Source of the DNA: Blastococcus saxobsidens DD2
GTDB taxonomy: Bacteria > Actinomycetota > Actinomycetes > Mycobacteriales > Geodermatophilaceae
DNA length: 64,000 nt
NCBI RefSeq assembly: GCF_000284015.1
Contig: NC_016943.1
Location: 4,811,341-4,875,340 of the forward strand
Direction: 5' to 3'
Positions 54,212 to 63,022 of this stretch are shown here, one piece after another. Position 1 is the stretch's first letter. Each line of letters begins with the position of its first letter. A program made the translations under genes and the position numbers. Under the pieces are notes generated by a model that was not told the DNA's origin, did no database searches, and was given only the letters and a program-made list of their open reading frames with translations.

Positions 54212-55636
54212 GTGGTCACTCCTCCGCCCGGCTCGCCTGCCGGTCCCGGTCAGCCGGGGACGCACCTGACCCACGGTGCCCATCCCCACGTCGTCCCGCG
54301 TCACCCGCGGCTGGACCCGCTGGCCGACCGCTACGCGGCACGGACGCACGGGATGAAGTCCTCGGAGATCCGGGCCCTGTTCTCCGTCGTGAGCCGGCCG
54401 GAGGTCGTCTCCCTGGCCGGCGGGATGCCCGCGGTCACCGCGCTGCCCCTGGACGCCGTCGGATTGATGATCGGCGACCTGGTGTCCGGCATGGGGGCCC
54501 AGACGTTGCAGTACGGCTCCGGTCAGGGCGACCCGCGGCTGCGTGAGCGGATCTGCGACGTCATGGCGCTGGAGGGCATCACCGACGCCTCGGCCAGCGA
54601 GGTCGTCGTCACCGTCGGCTCGCAGCAGGGGCTGGACCTGGTGACCCGCGTCTTCGTCGACCCCGGTGACGTCATCCTCGCCGAGGGCCCGTCCTACGTC
54701 GGTGCCCTGGGCGTCTTCCAGGCCGCGCAGGCCCGCGTCCGACACGTGGCGATGGACGAGCACGGCCTGATCCCGGAGGCGCTGGAGGAGGCGCTGGCCG
54801 ACTGCCGCGCCAACGGTGACCGGGTGAAGTTCCTCTACACCGTGCCGAACTTCCACAACCCGGCCGGCGTCACCCTGTCCGAGCCGCGCCGCGAGGCCGT
54901 CATGGCGCTGGCCGAGCAGCACGACCTGCTGATCATCGAGGACAACCCGTACGGCCTGCTCGGGTTCGAGCACGAGCCGCTGCGCGCCCTGCGGGCCCGG
55001 AACAGCCAGCGGGTCATCTACCTGGGCTCCTTCTCCAAGACCTTCTCCCCGGGCCTCCGCGTGGGCTGGGTGCTGGCGCCCCTCGCCGTCCGGGAGAAGC
55101 TGGTGCTCGCCACCGAGGCGCAGGTGCTCTGCCCGCCGTCGCTCACCCAGTACGCCGTCGCCCGGTACCTGGACACCCAGCCCTGGCGGGAGCAGATCAA
55201 GACGTTCACCGAGCTGTACCGCGAGCGCCGCGACGCCACTCTGGAGTCCCTGGCCGCGCTGATGCCCGCCGGCACCGCGTGGACCAAGCCCGAGGGCGGG
55301 TTCTACGTGTGGTTGAAGCTGCCGGCCGGGCTGGACGCCAAGCTCATGCAGCCACGGGCCGTCGCCGCCCACGTGGCGTACGTGCCCGGTATCGGCTTCT
55401 TCGCCGACGGGAACGGCCAGGAGTACATGCGCCTGTCCTACTGCTACCCCGAGCCCGACCAGATCCGGGAGGGCGTACGGCGGCTGGCCCGTGTGGTCGA
55501 GGCCGAGCTGGACCTGCACTCCACCTTCGACAAGGTGGACACCGGCACGTTCCGGGCGGTCCGCGGCACACCTGGGCGCGAGGCCGAGCGAATCGTCGGA
55601 CCCGCCAACAGCGACACCTACGAGGACCCGCGATGA
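54212..55636 (+). CDS. PLP-dependent aminotransferase, class I/II (2-aminoadipate type)
   Basis: The 474-aa fold-type I enzyme shows PEVVSLAGGMPAVTALPLDA, VTVGSQQGLDLVTRVFVDPG, PNFHNPAGVTLSEPRR, the PLP-holding loop YLGSFSKTFSPGLRVGW (Lys is the Schiff-base residue) and GGFYVWLKLPAG. It resembles LysN and 2-aminoadipate transaminases and lacks the GntR helix-turn-helix of MocR proteins. A Pro-rich tail of about 45 residues precedes it. The GTG at 54212 has a TACACT box just upstream. It overlaps the next gene (ATGA). Its amino donor is not predictable. Confidence 0.9.
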   Translation: MVTPPPGSPAGPGQPGTHLTHGAHPHVVPRHPRLDPLADRYAARTHGMKSSEIRALFSVVSRPEVVSLAGGMPAVTALPLDAVGLMIGDLVSGMGAQTLQYGSGQGDPRLRERICDVMALEGITDASASEVVVTVGSQQGLDLVTRVFVDPGDVILAEGPSYVGALGVFQAAQARVRHVAMDEHGLIPEALEEALADCRANGDRVKFLYTVPNFHNPAGVTLSEPRREAVMALAEQHDLLIIEDNPYGLLGFEHEPLRALRARNSQRVIYLGSFSKTFSPGLRVGWVLAPLAVREKLVLATEAQVLCPPSLTQYAVARYLDTQPWREQIKTFTELYRERRDATLESLAALMPAGTAWTKPEGGFYVWLKLPAGLDAKLMQPRAVAAHVAYVPGIGFFADGNGQEYMRLSYCYPEPDQIREGVRRLARVVEAELDLHSTFDKVDTGTFRAVRGTPGREAERIVGPANSDTYEDPR

Positions 55637-56628
55637 GCGAGACGGCCCCCGCACCCGACACCACCGGCGGCACCGCACCGCACCCGCTGCGCGCCGTCGT
55701 CCTCGCCGGTGGGCTGACCTTCGAGCGGGAGGTCAGCCTCTCCTCGGGGACCCAGGTCGTCGAAGAGCTCACCCGCGCCGGGCTGGATGCCGAACTGCGG
55801 GACGCCGACGCCGAGCTCCTGCCGGGGCTGGCCGCCGCACCCGCCGACGCCGTCTTCATCGCCCTGCACGGGGCCACGGGGGAGGACGGAGCACTGCGCG
55901 CGGTCCTCGACCTGGCCGGGGTGCCGTACGTCGGGTCGCCCGCCGCCGCCTGCCGGCTGGCGTGGGACAAGCCCGCGGCCAAGTCGGTGGTTCGGTCGGC
56001 CGCAGTGACGACGCCGGACTGGGTCGCGCTGCCGCACAGCACCTTCCGCGAGCTGGGTGCGGGCGCGGTGCTCGACCTGATGGTGGCGCGGCTGGGGCTG
56101 CCCCTGATGGTCAAGCCCGCATCCGGGGGATCGGCCCTGGGCGTGCAGAAGGTGAGCCGGGTGGAGGACCTCCCAGCGGCCATGGTCAGCTGCTTCGCCT
56201 ACGGGGACACCGTGATGGTGGAACGGTTCGTCGAGGGGGTCGAGCTGGCCATCGCCGTGGTCGACCTCGGCGACGGGCCGGAGGCGCTGCCCGCCGTGGA
56301 GATCGAACCTGAGTCGGGCGTCTTCGACTACGCCTCGCGCTACACCCCGGGACTCACCGAGTACCACGCACCCGCCCGCATCCCCGACGAGACGGCCGCC
56401 CGGGCCGCCGAGGTCGCCGTCCGCGTGCACCAGGTGCTGGGCCTCGCCGACCTCTCCCGGACCGACGCCATCGTCACCCCCGACGGGGAGGTCCACTTCC
56501 TCGAGGTCAACGTCTCTCCCGGCCTGACCGAGACGTCGATGTTCCCCATGGCCGTCGAGGCGGCCGGCCACGAGCTGGGCGACGTCCTCGCGCGGCTCCT
56601 CGCCCGCCGGGCGTCCGCCGGGCGGTAA
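55633..56628 (+). CDS. D-alanine--D-alanine ligase-like ATP-grasp enzyme
   Basis: This is a 331-aa ATP-grasp ligase. AVVLAGGLTFEREVSLSSGT is the substrate-binding N-lobe, LPLMVKPASGGSALGVQKV and VMVERFVEGVELAIAVV the ATP-binding part, and VHFLEVNVSPGLTETSMFP the metal and D-Ala site. It is shorter than housekeeping Ddl and is of the type commonly coded near the origin in actinobacteria beside cwlM. It may form D-Ala-D-Ala or a related dipeptide. The ATG at 55633 overlaps the aminotransferase stop, suggesting cotranslation. Confidence 0.88.
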   Translation: MSETAPAPDTTGGTAPHPLRAVVLAGGLTFEREVSLSSGTQVVEELTRAGLDAELRDADAELLPGLAAAPADAVFIALHGATGEDGALRAVLDLAGVPYVGSPAAACRLAWDKPAAKSVVRSAAVTTPDWVALPHSTFRELGAGAVLDLMVARLGLPLMVKPASGGSALGVQKVSRVEDLPAAMVSCFAYGDTVMVERFVEGVELAIAVVDLGDGPEALPAVEIEPESGVFDYASRYTPGLTEYHAPARIPDETAARAAEVAVRVHQVLGLADLSRTDAIVTPDGEVHFLEVNVSPGLTETSMFPMAVEAAGHELGDVLARLLARRASAGR

Positions 56629-56673
56629 GTGGGGCCCGCTGAGGACCGCTGGGCGGAAACCGGTACCGCAACG

Positions 56674-56749
56674 GAGATTCTCAGCGGGCTGAGTGAGACG
56701 GAATCTGCGTCACCGGAGAGATTCTTGCCGGTGACGACGCTGAGATTCT
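56674..56749 (+). promoter_or_regulatory. Three GAGATTCT repeats upstream of the HTH-ATPase-STAS gene
   Basis: GAGATTCT occurs at 56674-56681, 56718-56725 and 56742-56749. The second lies in the spacer of TCACCGG...CCGGTGA (56710-56734). The segment is AT-richer than its surroundings and ends 25 bp before the start at 56774, so it looks like an operator and promoter region, probably for autoregulation by the N-terminal HTH. Confidence 0.55.
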
Positions 56750-56773
56750 GCTTTCTCGAGTAGATCCTGCGAT

Positions 56774-57804
56774 ATGGCGCGCCTCGTCCGGATCGGAGAC
56801 ATCGGTCGTGAGTTCGGCCTGTCACCATCCCAGGTGCGGCAACTGGCCGATACCGGCGTCATCCCGTTCGAGCGCTCACCCGGCGGCCATCGGGTGTTCG
56901 ATCCCGGCCAGGTTCGTAGGGCCTTGACGCGCGTCGCTACCAGTGTGGTGGTCGAAGGACGGTGGTCGAGTCCGGACTGGCAGCGGTCTCTGGACCTGTC
57001 AGACCTGCGGGAGGACCTCGTGTGGCGTGACCTCGCCGCCGACCTGGTCCAGGACCGTCTCGGAACCGAGGCGCGCTCCATCGTGGGCTTTGCGTTCACC
57101 GAGATGCTCAACAACGCGATCGACCACTCGGAGGCCGAGCGAGTCACAGTGTCTGCCTGGGTCGGACGGTTCGAGGCTCGCTTCGAGATCCGGGACACCG
57201 GCCGCGGAGCGTTGGCACAGGGCACATCCGCGAGGTCTTCGGCCTTCCGGACCTGTATGACGCCCTAGGAGACCTGACCAAGGGCAAGACGACCACCGAC
57301 CCGGATCGCCACACCGGGAAAGGCATCTTCTTCACATCCAGAGCAGTCGACGTGTTCAGCCTCGAATCTGACGGGATCGTCTGGACGGTGGACAATGTCC
57401 GACAGGACCAGGCGGTGGGAGTGAGCGACGTAGCCCGCGGGACCCGCGTGCGATGGGAACTCGACCCGGCTACCGACCGATCCCTGACGGACGTCTTCGC
57501 GGAGTACACCGACGAGGACCACGCCTTCACGCAGACAAGGACCACCGTCCGCCTGTTCGGCTACGGGGTCCGGTTCGTCAGCCGCTCCGAAGCCAAGCGA
57601 CTGCTCCGGGGACTGGAACGCTTTCGCGAGGTCCGCGTCGATTTCGCCGGCGTCGAGGAGGTGGGCCAAGGCTTCGTCGACGAAGTGTTCCGGGTCTGGC
57701 CGTCGCAGAATCCCCGGACGACAGTCGTACCCCTCGGCATGGCTGGCCCGGTGGAGTTCATGGTGCGGAGAGGACTGCCGCGGGCGACCCGCTCCAACCA
57801 TTGA
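56774..57804 (+). pseudogene. MerR-like HTH / GHKL-type ATPase / DUF4325 (STAS-like) fusion regulator, frameshifted
   Basis: The first frame (56774-57268) has a MerR-like HTH (IGREFGLSPSQVRQLADTGV, GGHRVFDPGQVRRAL) and a histidine-kinase-like ATPase: N box FTEMLNNAIDHSEAE, then FEIRDTGRGA. Near 57205-57225 the reading frame must shift by one base; the second frame then reads HIREVFGLPDLYDALGDL, the ATP-lid HTGKGIFFTSRAVDVF, and a DUF4325 domain with VDFAGVEEVGQGFVDEVFRV. Restored, the gene would encode about 343 aa. The layout places an anti-sigma-type ATPase and a STAS-like partner in one chain under a DNA-binding head. Its base composition and three upstream repeats differ from neighbours, suggesting transfer. 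It could be a true pseudogene or a sequencing error. Confidence 0.75.
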
Positions 57805-57919
57805 GCTCACCGATCAATCGGACAAATCCCATGACAGTGGACGGCACGCATCCCGCGCACGACAACCACTGAATTTCGTCAGTGACGTAGGGTGGCCCGC
57901 CCTTCCGTGGTGATCCCGC

Positions 57920-58987
57920 TCAGGCGTCGGGATGGCGCCCGGTGATCTCCGGCGCCATGACGCCGATGATCCGCTGCAGGTCATCGACCGACCCGAACTC
58001 GACGACGATCTTCCCCTTGGCCCGGCCGATCTGGATCTTGACCTTGGTCTCGAACATGTCGGAAAGGCGCGAGCCGAGTTCCTCCACGCCGGGGGCGCTG
58101 ATGTTGCGCGCCCGCCGCTTGGCGGCAGGCTGCTCGGCCGCAGCCATGGCGACCGCTTCCTCCGTGGCCCGGACCGACAGGCCCTCGGCGACGATGCGGG
58201 TGGCGAGGGCGTCCTGCGCGTCGGCGTCGTGCAGCCCGAGCAGGGCACGGGCGTGGCCGGCGGAGATGACGCCCGCGGCGACGCGGGTCTGCACCTTCAC
58301 CGGCAGCTTCATCAGCCGGATCGTGTTGGTGACCTGCGACCGGCTGCGGCCGATGCGGCCGGCCAGCTCCTCGTGCGTCGCGCCGAACTCCTCGAGCAGC
58401 TGCTGGTAGGCGGCTGCCTCCTCCAGCGGGTTCAGCTGCACCCGGTGGATGTTCTCCAGCAGGGCGTCGCGGAGCATGGCGTCGTCGGTGGTGTCGCGGA
58501 CGATCGCCGGAACGCTCTCCAGCCCGGCCGCCCGCGCGGCGCGCAACCGCCGCTCGCCCATGATGAGCTCGTACCGTGCCTCGCCCGCTTCGCGGACGAC
58601 GATCGGCTGGAGCAGCCCGAACTCCCGGATGCTGTGGGTGAGCTCCTCCAGCGCCTCGTCGTCGAAGACCTGCCGGGGCTGCTTCGGGTTGGGGACGATG
58701 TCGTCGACGGCGACCTCGCGCAGCTGAGCACCGGGCACGCCCACCGCCCCGGTCTCCGGCGGCGTCACCGGGGGAGGCACCAGGCTCACCGGCGAGGACG
58801 GCGCCGAGGCGGCTGCGTCGGCACCCGGGCCCGACACCGGCGCCGACTGCTCGCCAGGGCGGTCGTCGCGGTCCGCGGGCTCCACGGCCGGAGCGACGAT
58901 CGGCGACACGGCCGGGGGTGGCGTGGGAGCCGGACCGGTGGGGATGAGCGCCGCCAGTCCGCGACCCAGACCGCCTCGCTTCGTCAT
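57920..58987 (-). CDS. parB: Chromosome partitioning protein ParB
   Basis: The 355-aa CTP-dependent DNA clamp spreads from parS sites and organises the origin. It has N-terminal [16 protein letters not shown], the ParA-interaction region; a long Pro/Ala linker; the CTPase motifs [16 protein letters not shown] (GERRxRA) and [16 protein letters not shown]; the [23 protein letters not shown]; and a C-terminal leucine-zipper dimer region. The ATG at 58987 has GAGGAGCAGTC upstream. It is 25 bp behind parA and cotranscribed. Confidence 0.97.
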   Translation of the reverse strand: MTKRGGLGRGLAALIPTGPAPTPPPAVSPIVAPAVEPADRDDRPGEQSAPVSGPGADAAASAPSSPVSLVPPPVTPPETGAVGVPGAQLREVAVDDIVPNPKQPRQVFDDEALEELTHSIREFGLLQPIVVREAGEARYELIMGERRLRAARAAGLESVPAIVRDTTDDAMLRDALLENIHRVQLNPLEEAAAYQQLLEEFGATHEELAGRIGRSRSQVTNTIRLMKLPVKVQTRVAAGVISAGHARALLGLHDADAQDALATRIVAEGLSVRATEEAVAMAAAEQPAAKRRARNISAPGVEELGSRLSDMFETKVKIQIGRAKGKIVVEFGSVDDLQRIIGVMAPEITGRHPDA

Positions 58988-59012
58988 GACTGCTCCTCGC
59001 TGGACCGGGTGC

Positions 59013-60077
59013 TCACTGGGAATCCTGGGTGCGGAAGGGGACGGCCGTCTCACCGAAGGAGAGCGCCCCGACCGGTGTGGCTCCGTTGCTGCCCGCGGCG
59101 CCGTCGAGCGGCTGCAGGGCGGAACCACGGTGTGCGAGCTCGCGTGCGGCCTCCACGTAGCTGGTGGAGCCGCGGGAGCCCGGGTCGTAGGTGAGGACCG
59201 ACTGGCCGTAACCGGGGGCCTCGGAGACCCGGACGTTCCGCGGGATCACGGCGCCCAGGACCAGTTCGCCGAAATGGTTGCGCACCTCGTCGGCGACCTG
59301 GTCGGCGAGCTTCGTCCGGCCGTCGTACATGGTCAGCAGGATCGTGCGGACGGCGATCCCCGGGTTGAGGTGCTGGCGCACCAGGTCGATGTTGTTGAGC
59401 AGCTGCCCCAGGCCCTCGAGCGCGTAGTACTCGCACTGGATCGGGATGAGCACCTCGTCCCCGGCGACGAGGGCGTTGAGGGTGAGCAGCCCGAGCGAGG
59501 GCGGGCAGTCGATCAGCACGTAGTGCGGCCGGCGCTCCTGGGGGAGGGCCGCCACGTAGGACTCGATGGACCGGCGCAGCCGGTGCTCACGGGCGACGAC
59601 CGAGACCAGCTCGATCTCGGCACCGGCCAGGTCGATGGTGGCCGGGACGCAGAGCAGGTTCGGGCTGGCCGTCGTCGGGTGCACCACCTCGGACAGCGTG
59701 CTGTCCCCGACGAGGGCGTCGTAGATCGACGGCGTCCCCACGGTGTGGTCCACGCCGAGGGCCGTGCTCGCGTTCCCCTGGGGGTCGAGGTCGATCACCA
59801 GCGTGCGGAGCCCGTAGAGGGCGAGAGCAACCCCGAGGTTCACCGTGGAGGTGGTCTTCCCGACGCCGCCCTTCTGGTTGGCGATGGTGATGACCCGGAT
59901 CCGGCCGGGAGCCGGGAAGGGCTCCTGGTCCGAGGCGTGCAGGACGCGGGTGGCCCGCAGCGCCTCCATCGCGATGGGGCTGTCGAAGTCCGCCAGACCC
60001 CCGGAGGACGCGGACGACGCGGTCGGCGACTGGTCAGCGGCCAGACTGCTCCGTAGCCGCTCGCCCGGGTCGGTCAT
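59013..60077 (-). CDS. parA: Chromosome partitioning ATPase ParA
   Basis: The 354-aa deviant-Walker ATPase moves ParB-parS complexes. Motif A is [20 protein letters not shown], the switch is [13 protein letters not shown] and Walker [19 protein letters not shown]. An N-terminal disordered tail of about 60 residues precedes it. The ATG at 60075-60077 is preceded by AGGAAGG; a longer start at 60188 would overlap the two parS-type sites and rsmG. Cotranscribed with parB. Confidence 0.97.
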   Translation of the reverse strand: MTDPGERLRSSLAADQSPTASSASSGGLADFDSPIAMEALRATRVLHASDQEPFPAPGRIRVITIANQKGGVGKTTSTVNLGVALALYGLRTLVIDLDPQGNASTALGVDHTVGTPSIYDALVGDSTLSEVVHPTTASPNLLCVPATIDLAGAEIELVSVVAREHRLRRSIESYVAALPQERRPHYVLIDCPPSLGLLTLNALVAGDEVLIPIQCEYYALEGLGQLLNNIDLVRQHLNPGIAVRTILLTMYDGRTKLADQVADEVRNHFGELVLGAVIPRNVRVSEAPGYGQSVLTYDPGSRGSTSYVEAARELAHRGSALQPLDGAAGSNGATPVGALSFGETAVPFRTQDSQ

Positions 60078-60099
60078 CGCGGATCCTTCCTGTGCCGGC

Positions 60100-60113
60100 G
60101 TTTCACGTGGAAC
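60100..60113. promoter_or_regulatory. parS: parS-type site upstream of parA (1)
   Basis: GTTTCACGTGGAAC, one base short of a perfect palindrome, lies 23 bp upstream of the parA start; ParB bound here could also regulate parAB. Confidence 0.85.
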
Positions 60114-60132
60114 GGGTCGGGCAGCTGCGCCT

Positions 60133-60146
60133 GTTCCACGTGGAAC
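60133..60146. promoter_or_regulatory. parS: parS-type site upstream of parA (2)
   Basis: GTTCCACGTGGAAC, flanked by T and A to make a 16-bp palindrome, is 19 bp from the first site in the rsmG-parA gap. Confidence 0.88.
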
Positions 60147-60174
60147 AGGACGGGGCGTTCGCGCGAGAGCATCG

Positions 60175-60861
60175 TCAGCGGTGTCCACGCGTCATGACCA
60201 CCACGGTAGTGGCAGCGTCCCCCAGAGATGAACCGACGGCTCGCGCCTCGATGTTCTCCATCCCGGCGGCGCGGAGTTCCGGCAGGAGCGCCGGCAGTTG
60301 CTCCACGGCGCGGGAGCCGACCAGGGCCACCAGCTGCGCACCCGGCCGGAGGAGCCCGCGGCACCAGCTCACCAACCGGGGGAGTGGCGCCACCGCCCGC
60401 GCGGTGACCACGTCGACCCTGCCGGCGGACGAGACCACCGAGCGGTCCTCGGCGCGGCCGCGGATCACCCGCCAGGGCTGACGGGCGTCAGCCGCCAGTT
60501 CGGCCACGGTCTCCTCGAGGAACTCCACCCGCCGGGCCATCGGCTCGACCAGGGTGAGGGCGATGTCGGGCCGCGCCAGGCCGAGCGGGATGCCGGGCAG
60601 GCCGGCGCCGCTCCCGACGTCCACCACCCGGGCGTCGGCCGGCACGGCCTCCGAGACGGCAGCACTGTTGAGCACGTGCCGCTCCCAGAGCCGGGACACC
60701 TCCCGGGGCCCGATCAGGCCCCGGGTCACCCCGTCGGTCGCGAGCCGGGCGACGTAGCGCTCCGCCGCCGGGAGCGCGGCGCCGAACACCTCCGCCGCCG
60801 CGGCCGGCGGCGCCGGAGGTGCTCCCTCAGCCGGCCCGGACGCCGGCCGCCCCACCGTCAC
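60175..60861 (-). CDS. rsmG: 16S rRNA (guanine-527-N7) methyltransferase
   Basis: The 228-aa class I methyltransferase (GidB) modifies the 530 loop region of 16S rRNA. SAM motif VVDVGSGAGLPGIPLGL, then LVEPMARRVEFLEETV and VVTARAVAPLPRLVSWC are typical. The GTG at 60859-60861 overlaps the jag stop (GTGA). Its position between jag and parA is conserved. Loss is linked in other bacteria to low-level streptomycin resistance. Confidence 0.95.
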   Translation of the reverse strand: MTVGRPASGPAEGAPPAPPAAAAEVFGAALPAAERYVARLATDGVTRGLIGPREVSRLWERHVLNSAAVSEAVPADARVVDVGSGAGLPGIPLGLARPDIALTLVEPMARRVEFLEETVAELAADARQPWRVIRGRAEDRSVVSSAGRVDVVTARAVAPLPRLVSWCRGLLRPGAQLVALVGSRAVEQLPALLPELRAAGMENIEARAVGSSLGDAATTVVVMTRGHR

Positions 60862-61451
60862 GCGTCGGGCAGGACCACGACGCGGCGGTTGGGCTCCTCG
60901 CCCTCCGACTCGCTGTGCACCCCGGACACCGAGGCGATGACGTCGTGGACGACCTTGCGCTCGAACGGGTTCATCGGGCTCAGCCGCTCCGGCTGGCGGC
61001 TGGCGGACACCCGTCGGGCGGTCTCCGCGGCCAGCGCGGTCAGGTCCGCCCGGCGCTTGGCGCGGTAGCCACCGACGTCGAGCATCAGCCGGCTCCGCAC
61101 GCCCGTGGACTGGGCGACGGCGAGCCGGGTGAGCTCCTGGAGGGCTTCCAGGGTGGCGCCGTCGGGACCGATGAGGTCGGTGAGGCGGCCTCCGACGATG
61201 GCCACCGATGCCCGGTCGCCCTCCACGTCGAGATCGATGTCGCCGTCGACGTCGAGGATGTCCAGGAGGCGCTCGAGGTAGTCGCCGGCCACGTCGCCCT
61301 CACGCACGAGCAGATCGTCACCGACCCCACCCGACCCACGGGCCCCGGTGGTCACGACCTCGATCGGCTCCACGACCGCGTCGTCGCCGGCGGCGTCGTC
61401 ATCGGGCAGAGCGGGCGGATTCTCTGTCACGGGCTGCTGCGGAGCACTCAC
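60858..61451 (-). CDS. jag: Jag/KhpB RNA-binding protein
   Basis: The 197-aa protein lacks the N-terminal Jag-N domain of firmicutes. It has a KH-like domain (VGGRLTDLIGPDGATLEALQ, with the GxxG loop) and an R3H domain (RLSPMNPFERKVVHDVIAS). It binds RNA and is linked to envelope growth in other bacteria. The GTG at 61449-61451 has GGAGG 7 nt upstream. It sits between yidC and rsmG as in most Gram-positives. Confidence 0.93.
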   Translation of the reverse strand: MSAPQQPVTENPPALPDDDAAGDDAVVEPIEVVTTGARGSGGVGDDLLVREGDVAGDYLERLLDILDVDGDIDLDVEGDRASVAIVGGRLTDLIGPDGATLEALQELTRLAVAQSTGVRSRLMLDVGGYRAKRRADLTALAAETARRVSASRQPERLSPMNPFERKVVHDVIASVSGVHSESEGEEPNRRVVVLPDA

Positions 61452-61539
61452 GGGTGTTCCTCCCAGTTCGGTGCGGCGGCCGGGTTGCCCCGGTGGTCGG
61501 TGTGCCGGCGGGCCGGCGGGGGGTGCGGTCGGACGGAGC

Positions 61540-62634
61540 TCAGCGACGCTTCCGCTTGCCGCGGTTGGCCGGGCCCTGGCCGGCACCGGGGCGGGAGCCG
61601 CCACCGGCGCGGGTGGAGCCGCCGTTGCCGCCGGAGGCGGGGCCGGCACCGTTGCCGCCGGAGGCGGGACCGGCACCGTTGCCGTCGACCGTGCTGCCGG
61701 TGACGTCGGTGACCGGTTCGGGGTCGACCACCGGACGGCCCTGCTTCGGGCGGACCGGCTTGGCGCCGGGCTTCGGGGCCAGCGTCTTCGGGTCGATCGC
61801 GGGCTTCTCGGCGGCGGCCTTGGCCTTGGCGGCGTCGGACCCGGGCGGCGGCATCTTGCGAAGGACGAAGAACTGCTGGCCCATGGTCCAGAGGTTGTTG
61901 GTCATCCAGTAGATGAGCACACCGATCGGGAAGATGAACCCGGAGATGAAGAGGCTGATCGGGATGCCGTAGAGCATCAGCTTCTGCACCATCGCCGCCT
62001 GGCCCTCGACCGGCCCCGAGCGCGCCATGATCTGCTTCTGCGTGAAGTAGGTCGTGAAGCACATGACCACGATCAGCGCGAACGCGACGATGCGGATGTT
62101 CGTGTAGGTGACGCCCTGGATGCCCAGGATCGCCTGCTCCTTGGCGCCGTCCATGTTGAACGACGACGAGATCGGTGCCCCGAACAGCTGCGCCCGGGCG
62201 GCCTCCGCGATCTGCTCGGCACTCAGGCTGTAGTGCGCCTCCGCGCCCGGCGCGATGTAGCGCAGCACGTGGAAGAGCGCGAAGAAGACCGGGATCTGCG
62301 GCAGGATCGGCAGGCAGCCGGCCAGCGGATTGACCCCGCGCTCCTTCTGGAGCTGCTGCATCGCGACGGCCATGCCCTGGCGGTCGCTGCCGTACTGCTT
62401 GCGCAGCTTGGCCAGCTCCGGCTGGAGCTGCTGCATGGCCCGCTGCGACTTGATCTGCTTCACGAACAGCGGGAAGAGGATCACCCGGATCGTGATGACC
62501 AGGAACACGATCGCCAGCACCCAGCTCAGGCCGCCGAGGGCGGTCTCGGGCGCCGGATCACCGAAGACCAGGTTCCACAGCGAGTGCCACCGGGCCATCA
62601 CCCAGGCGATGGCAGTGTAGAGCGGGTCAAACAA
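61540..62634 (-). CDS. yidC: Membrane protein insertase YidC
   Basis: The 364-aa insertase places proteins in the membrane, alone or with SecYEG. It shows IRVILFPLFVKQIKSQRAMQ with the conserved charged cavity Arg, CLPILPQIPVFFALFHVLRY, and a C-terminal five-helix core with MLYGIPISLFISGFIFPIGV. A Gly/Asn/Ala-rich tail with repeats (GNGAGPASGG twice) and a basic end follow. The start is a TTG (LFDPLYTAI) at 62632-62634 with AGGAGGAG 7 nt upstream, overlapping the yidD stop by 8 nt. Longer ATG starts fall in yidD and are rejected. Confidence 0.95.
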   Translation of the reverse strand: MFDPLYTAIAWVMARWHSLWNLVFGDPAPETALGGLSWVLAIVFLVITIRVILFPLFVKQIKSQRAMQQLQPELAKLRKQYGSDRQGMAVAMQQLQKERGVNPLAGCLPILPQIPVFFALFHVLRYIAPGAEAHYSLSAEQIAEAARAQLFGAPISSSFNMDGAKEQAILGIQGVTYTNIRIVAFALIVVMCFTTYFTQKQIMARSGPVEGQAAMVQKLMLYGIPISLFISGFIFPIGVLIYWMTNNLWTMGQQFFVLRKMPPPGSDAAKAKAAAEKPAIDPKTLAPKPGAKPVRPKQGRPVVDPEPVTDVTGSTVDGNGAGPASGGNGAGPASGGNGGSTRAGGGSRPGAGQGPANRGKRKRR

Positions 62635-63022
62635 CGGAGGACTCCTCCTGCGGGGTCCGGCACGTGGCCGGCACGGTGGCCTCGCGGCCGGGATCATCGG
62701 ACAGCGCGCCGCACGGGCGTGCCCCTGAGCTGGACGAGCGGGCGGCCCCACCGGTTCCGCGCACCACGGCCGCGGGCGGCACCAGGTCGACGCCCCCCGG
62801 GTGCCACGGCGCACACTTGAGCAGGCGGATCAACACCAGCCGGCTGCCGCGCCCGGCGCCGTGCACGGCCACCGCCTCGGCGGCGTAGGCGCTGCACGTG
62901 GGGTGGAACCGGCAGCGCGGCGGCAGGGCGGGACTCACCGCGCGGGAGTAGAAACCGACCACGCCCAGGAGGGCGCGGGCGGTCGGCGAGGGCCGCCGGG
63001 CCCCTCCGGGAGCGGGGTTCAT
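62627..63022 (-). CDS. yidD: Membrane protein insertion efficiency factor YidD
   Basis: This is a small membrane-associated protein of 131 aa. ALLGVVGFYSRAVSPALPPR, CRFHPTCSAYAAEAV and LIRLLKCAPWHPGGVDLVP are the three conserved motifs (CxxxPxCSxYA and CxPxxxGG-like). A disordered C-terminal tail is longer than usual. It overlaps rnpA upstream (ATGA) and yidC downstream, which makes one translation unit. Confidence 0.95.
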   Translation of the reverse strand: MNPAPGGARRPSPTARALLGVVGFYSRAVSPALPPRCRFHPTCSAYAAEAVAVHGAGRGSRLVLIRLLKCAPWHPGGVDLVPPAAVVRGTGGAARSSSSGARPCGALSDDPGREATVPATCRTPQEESSVV

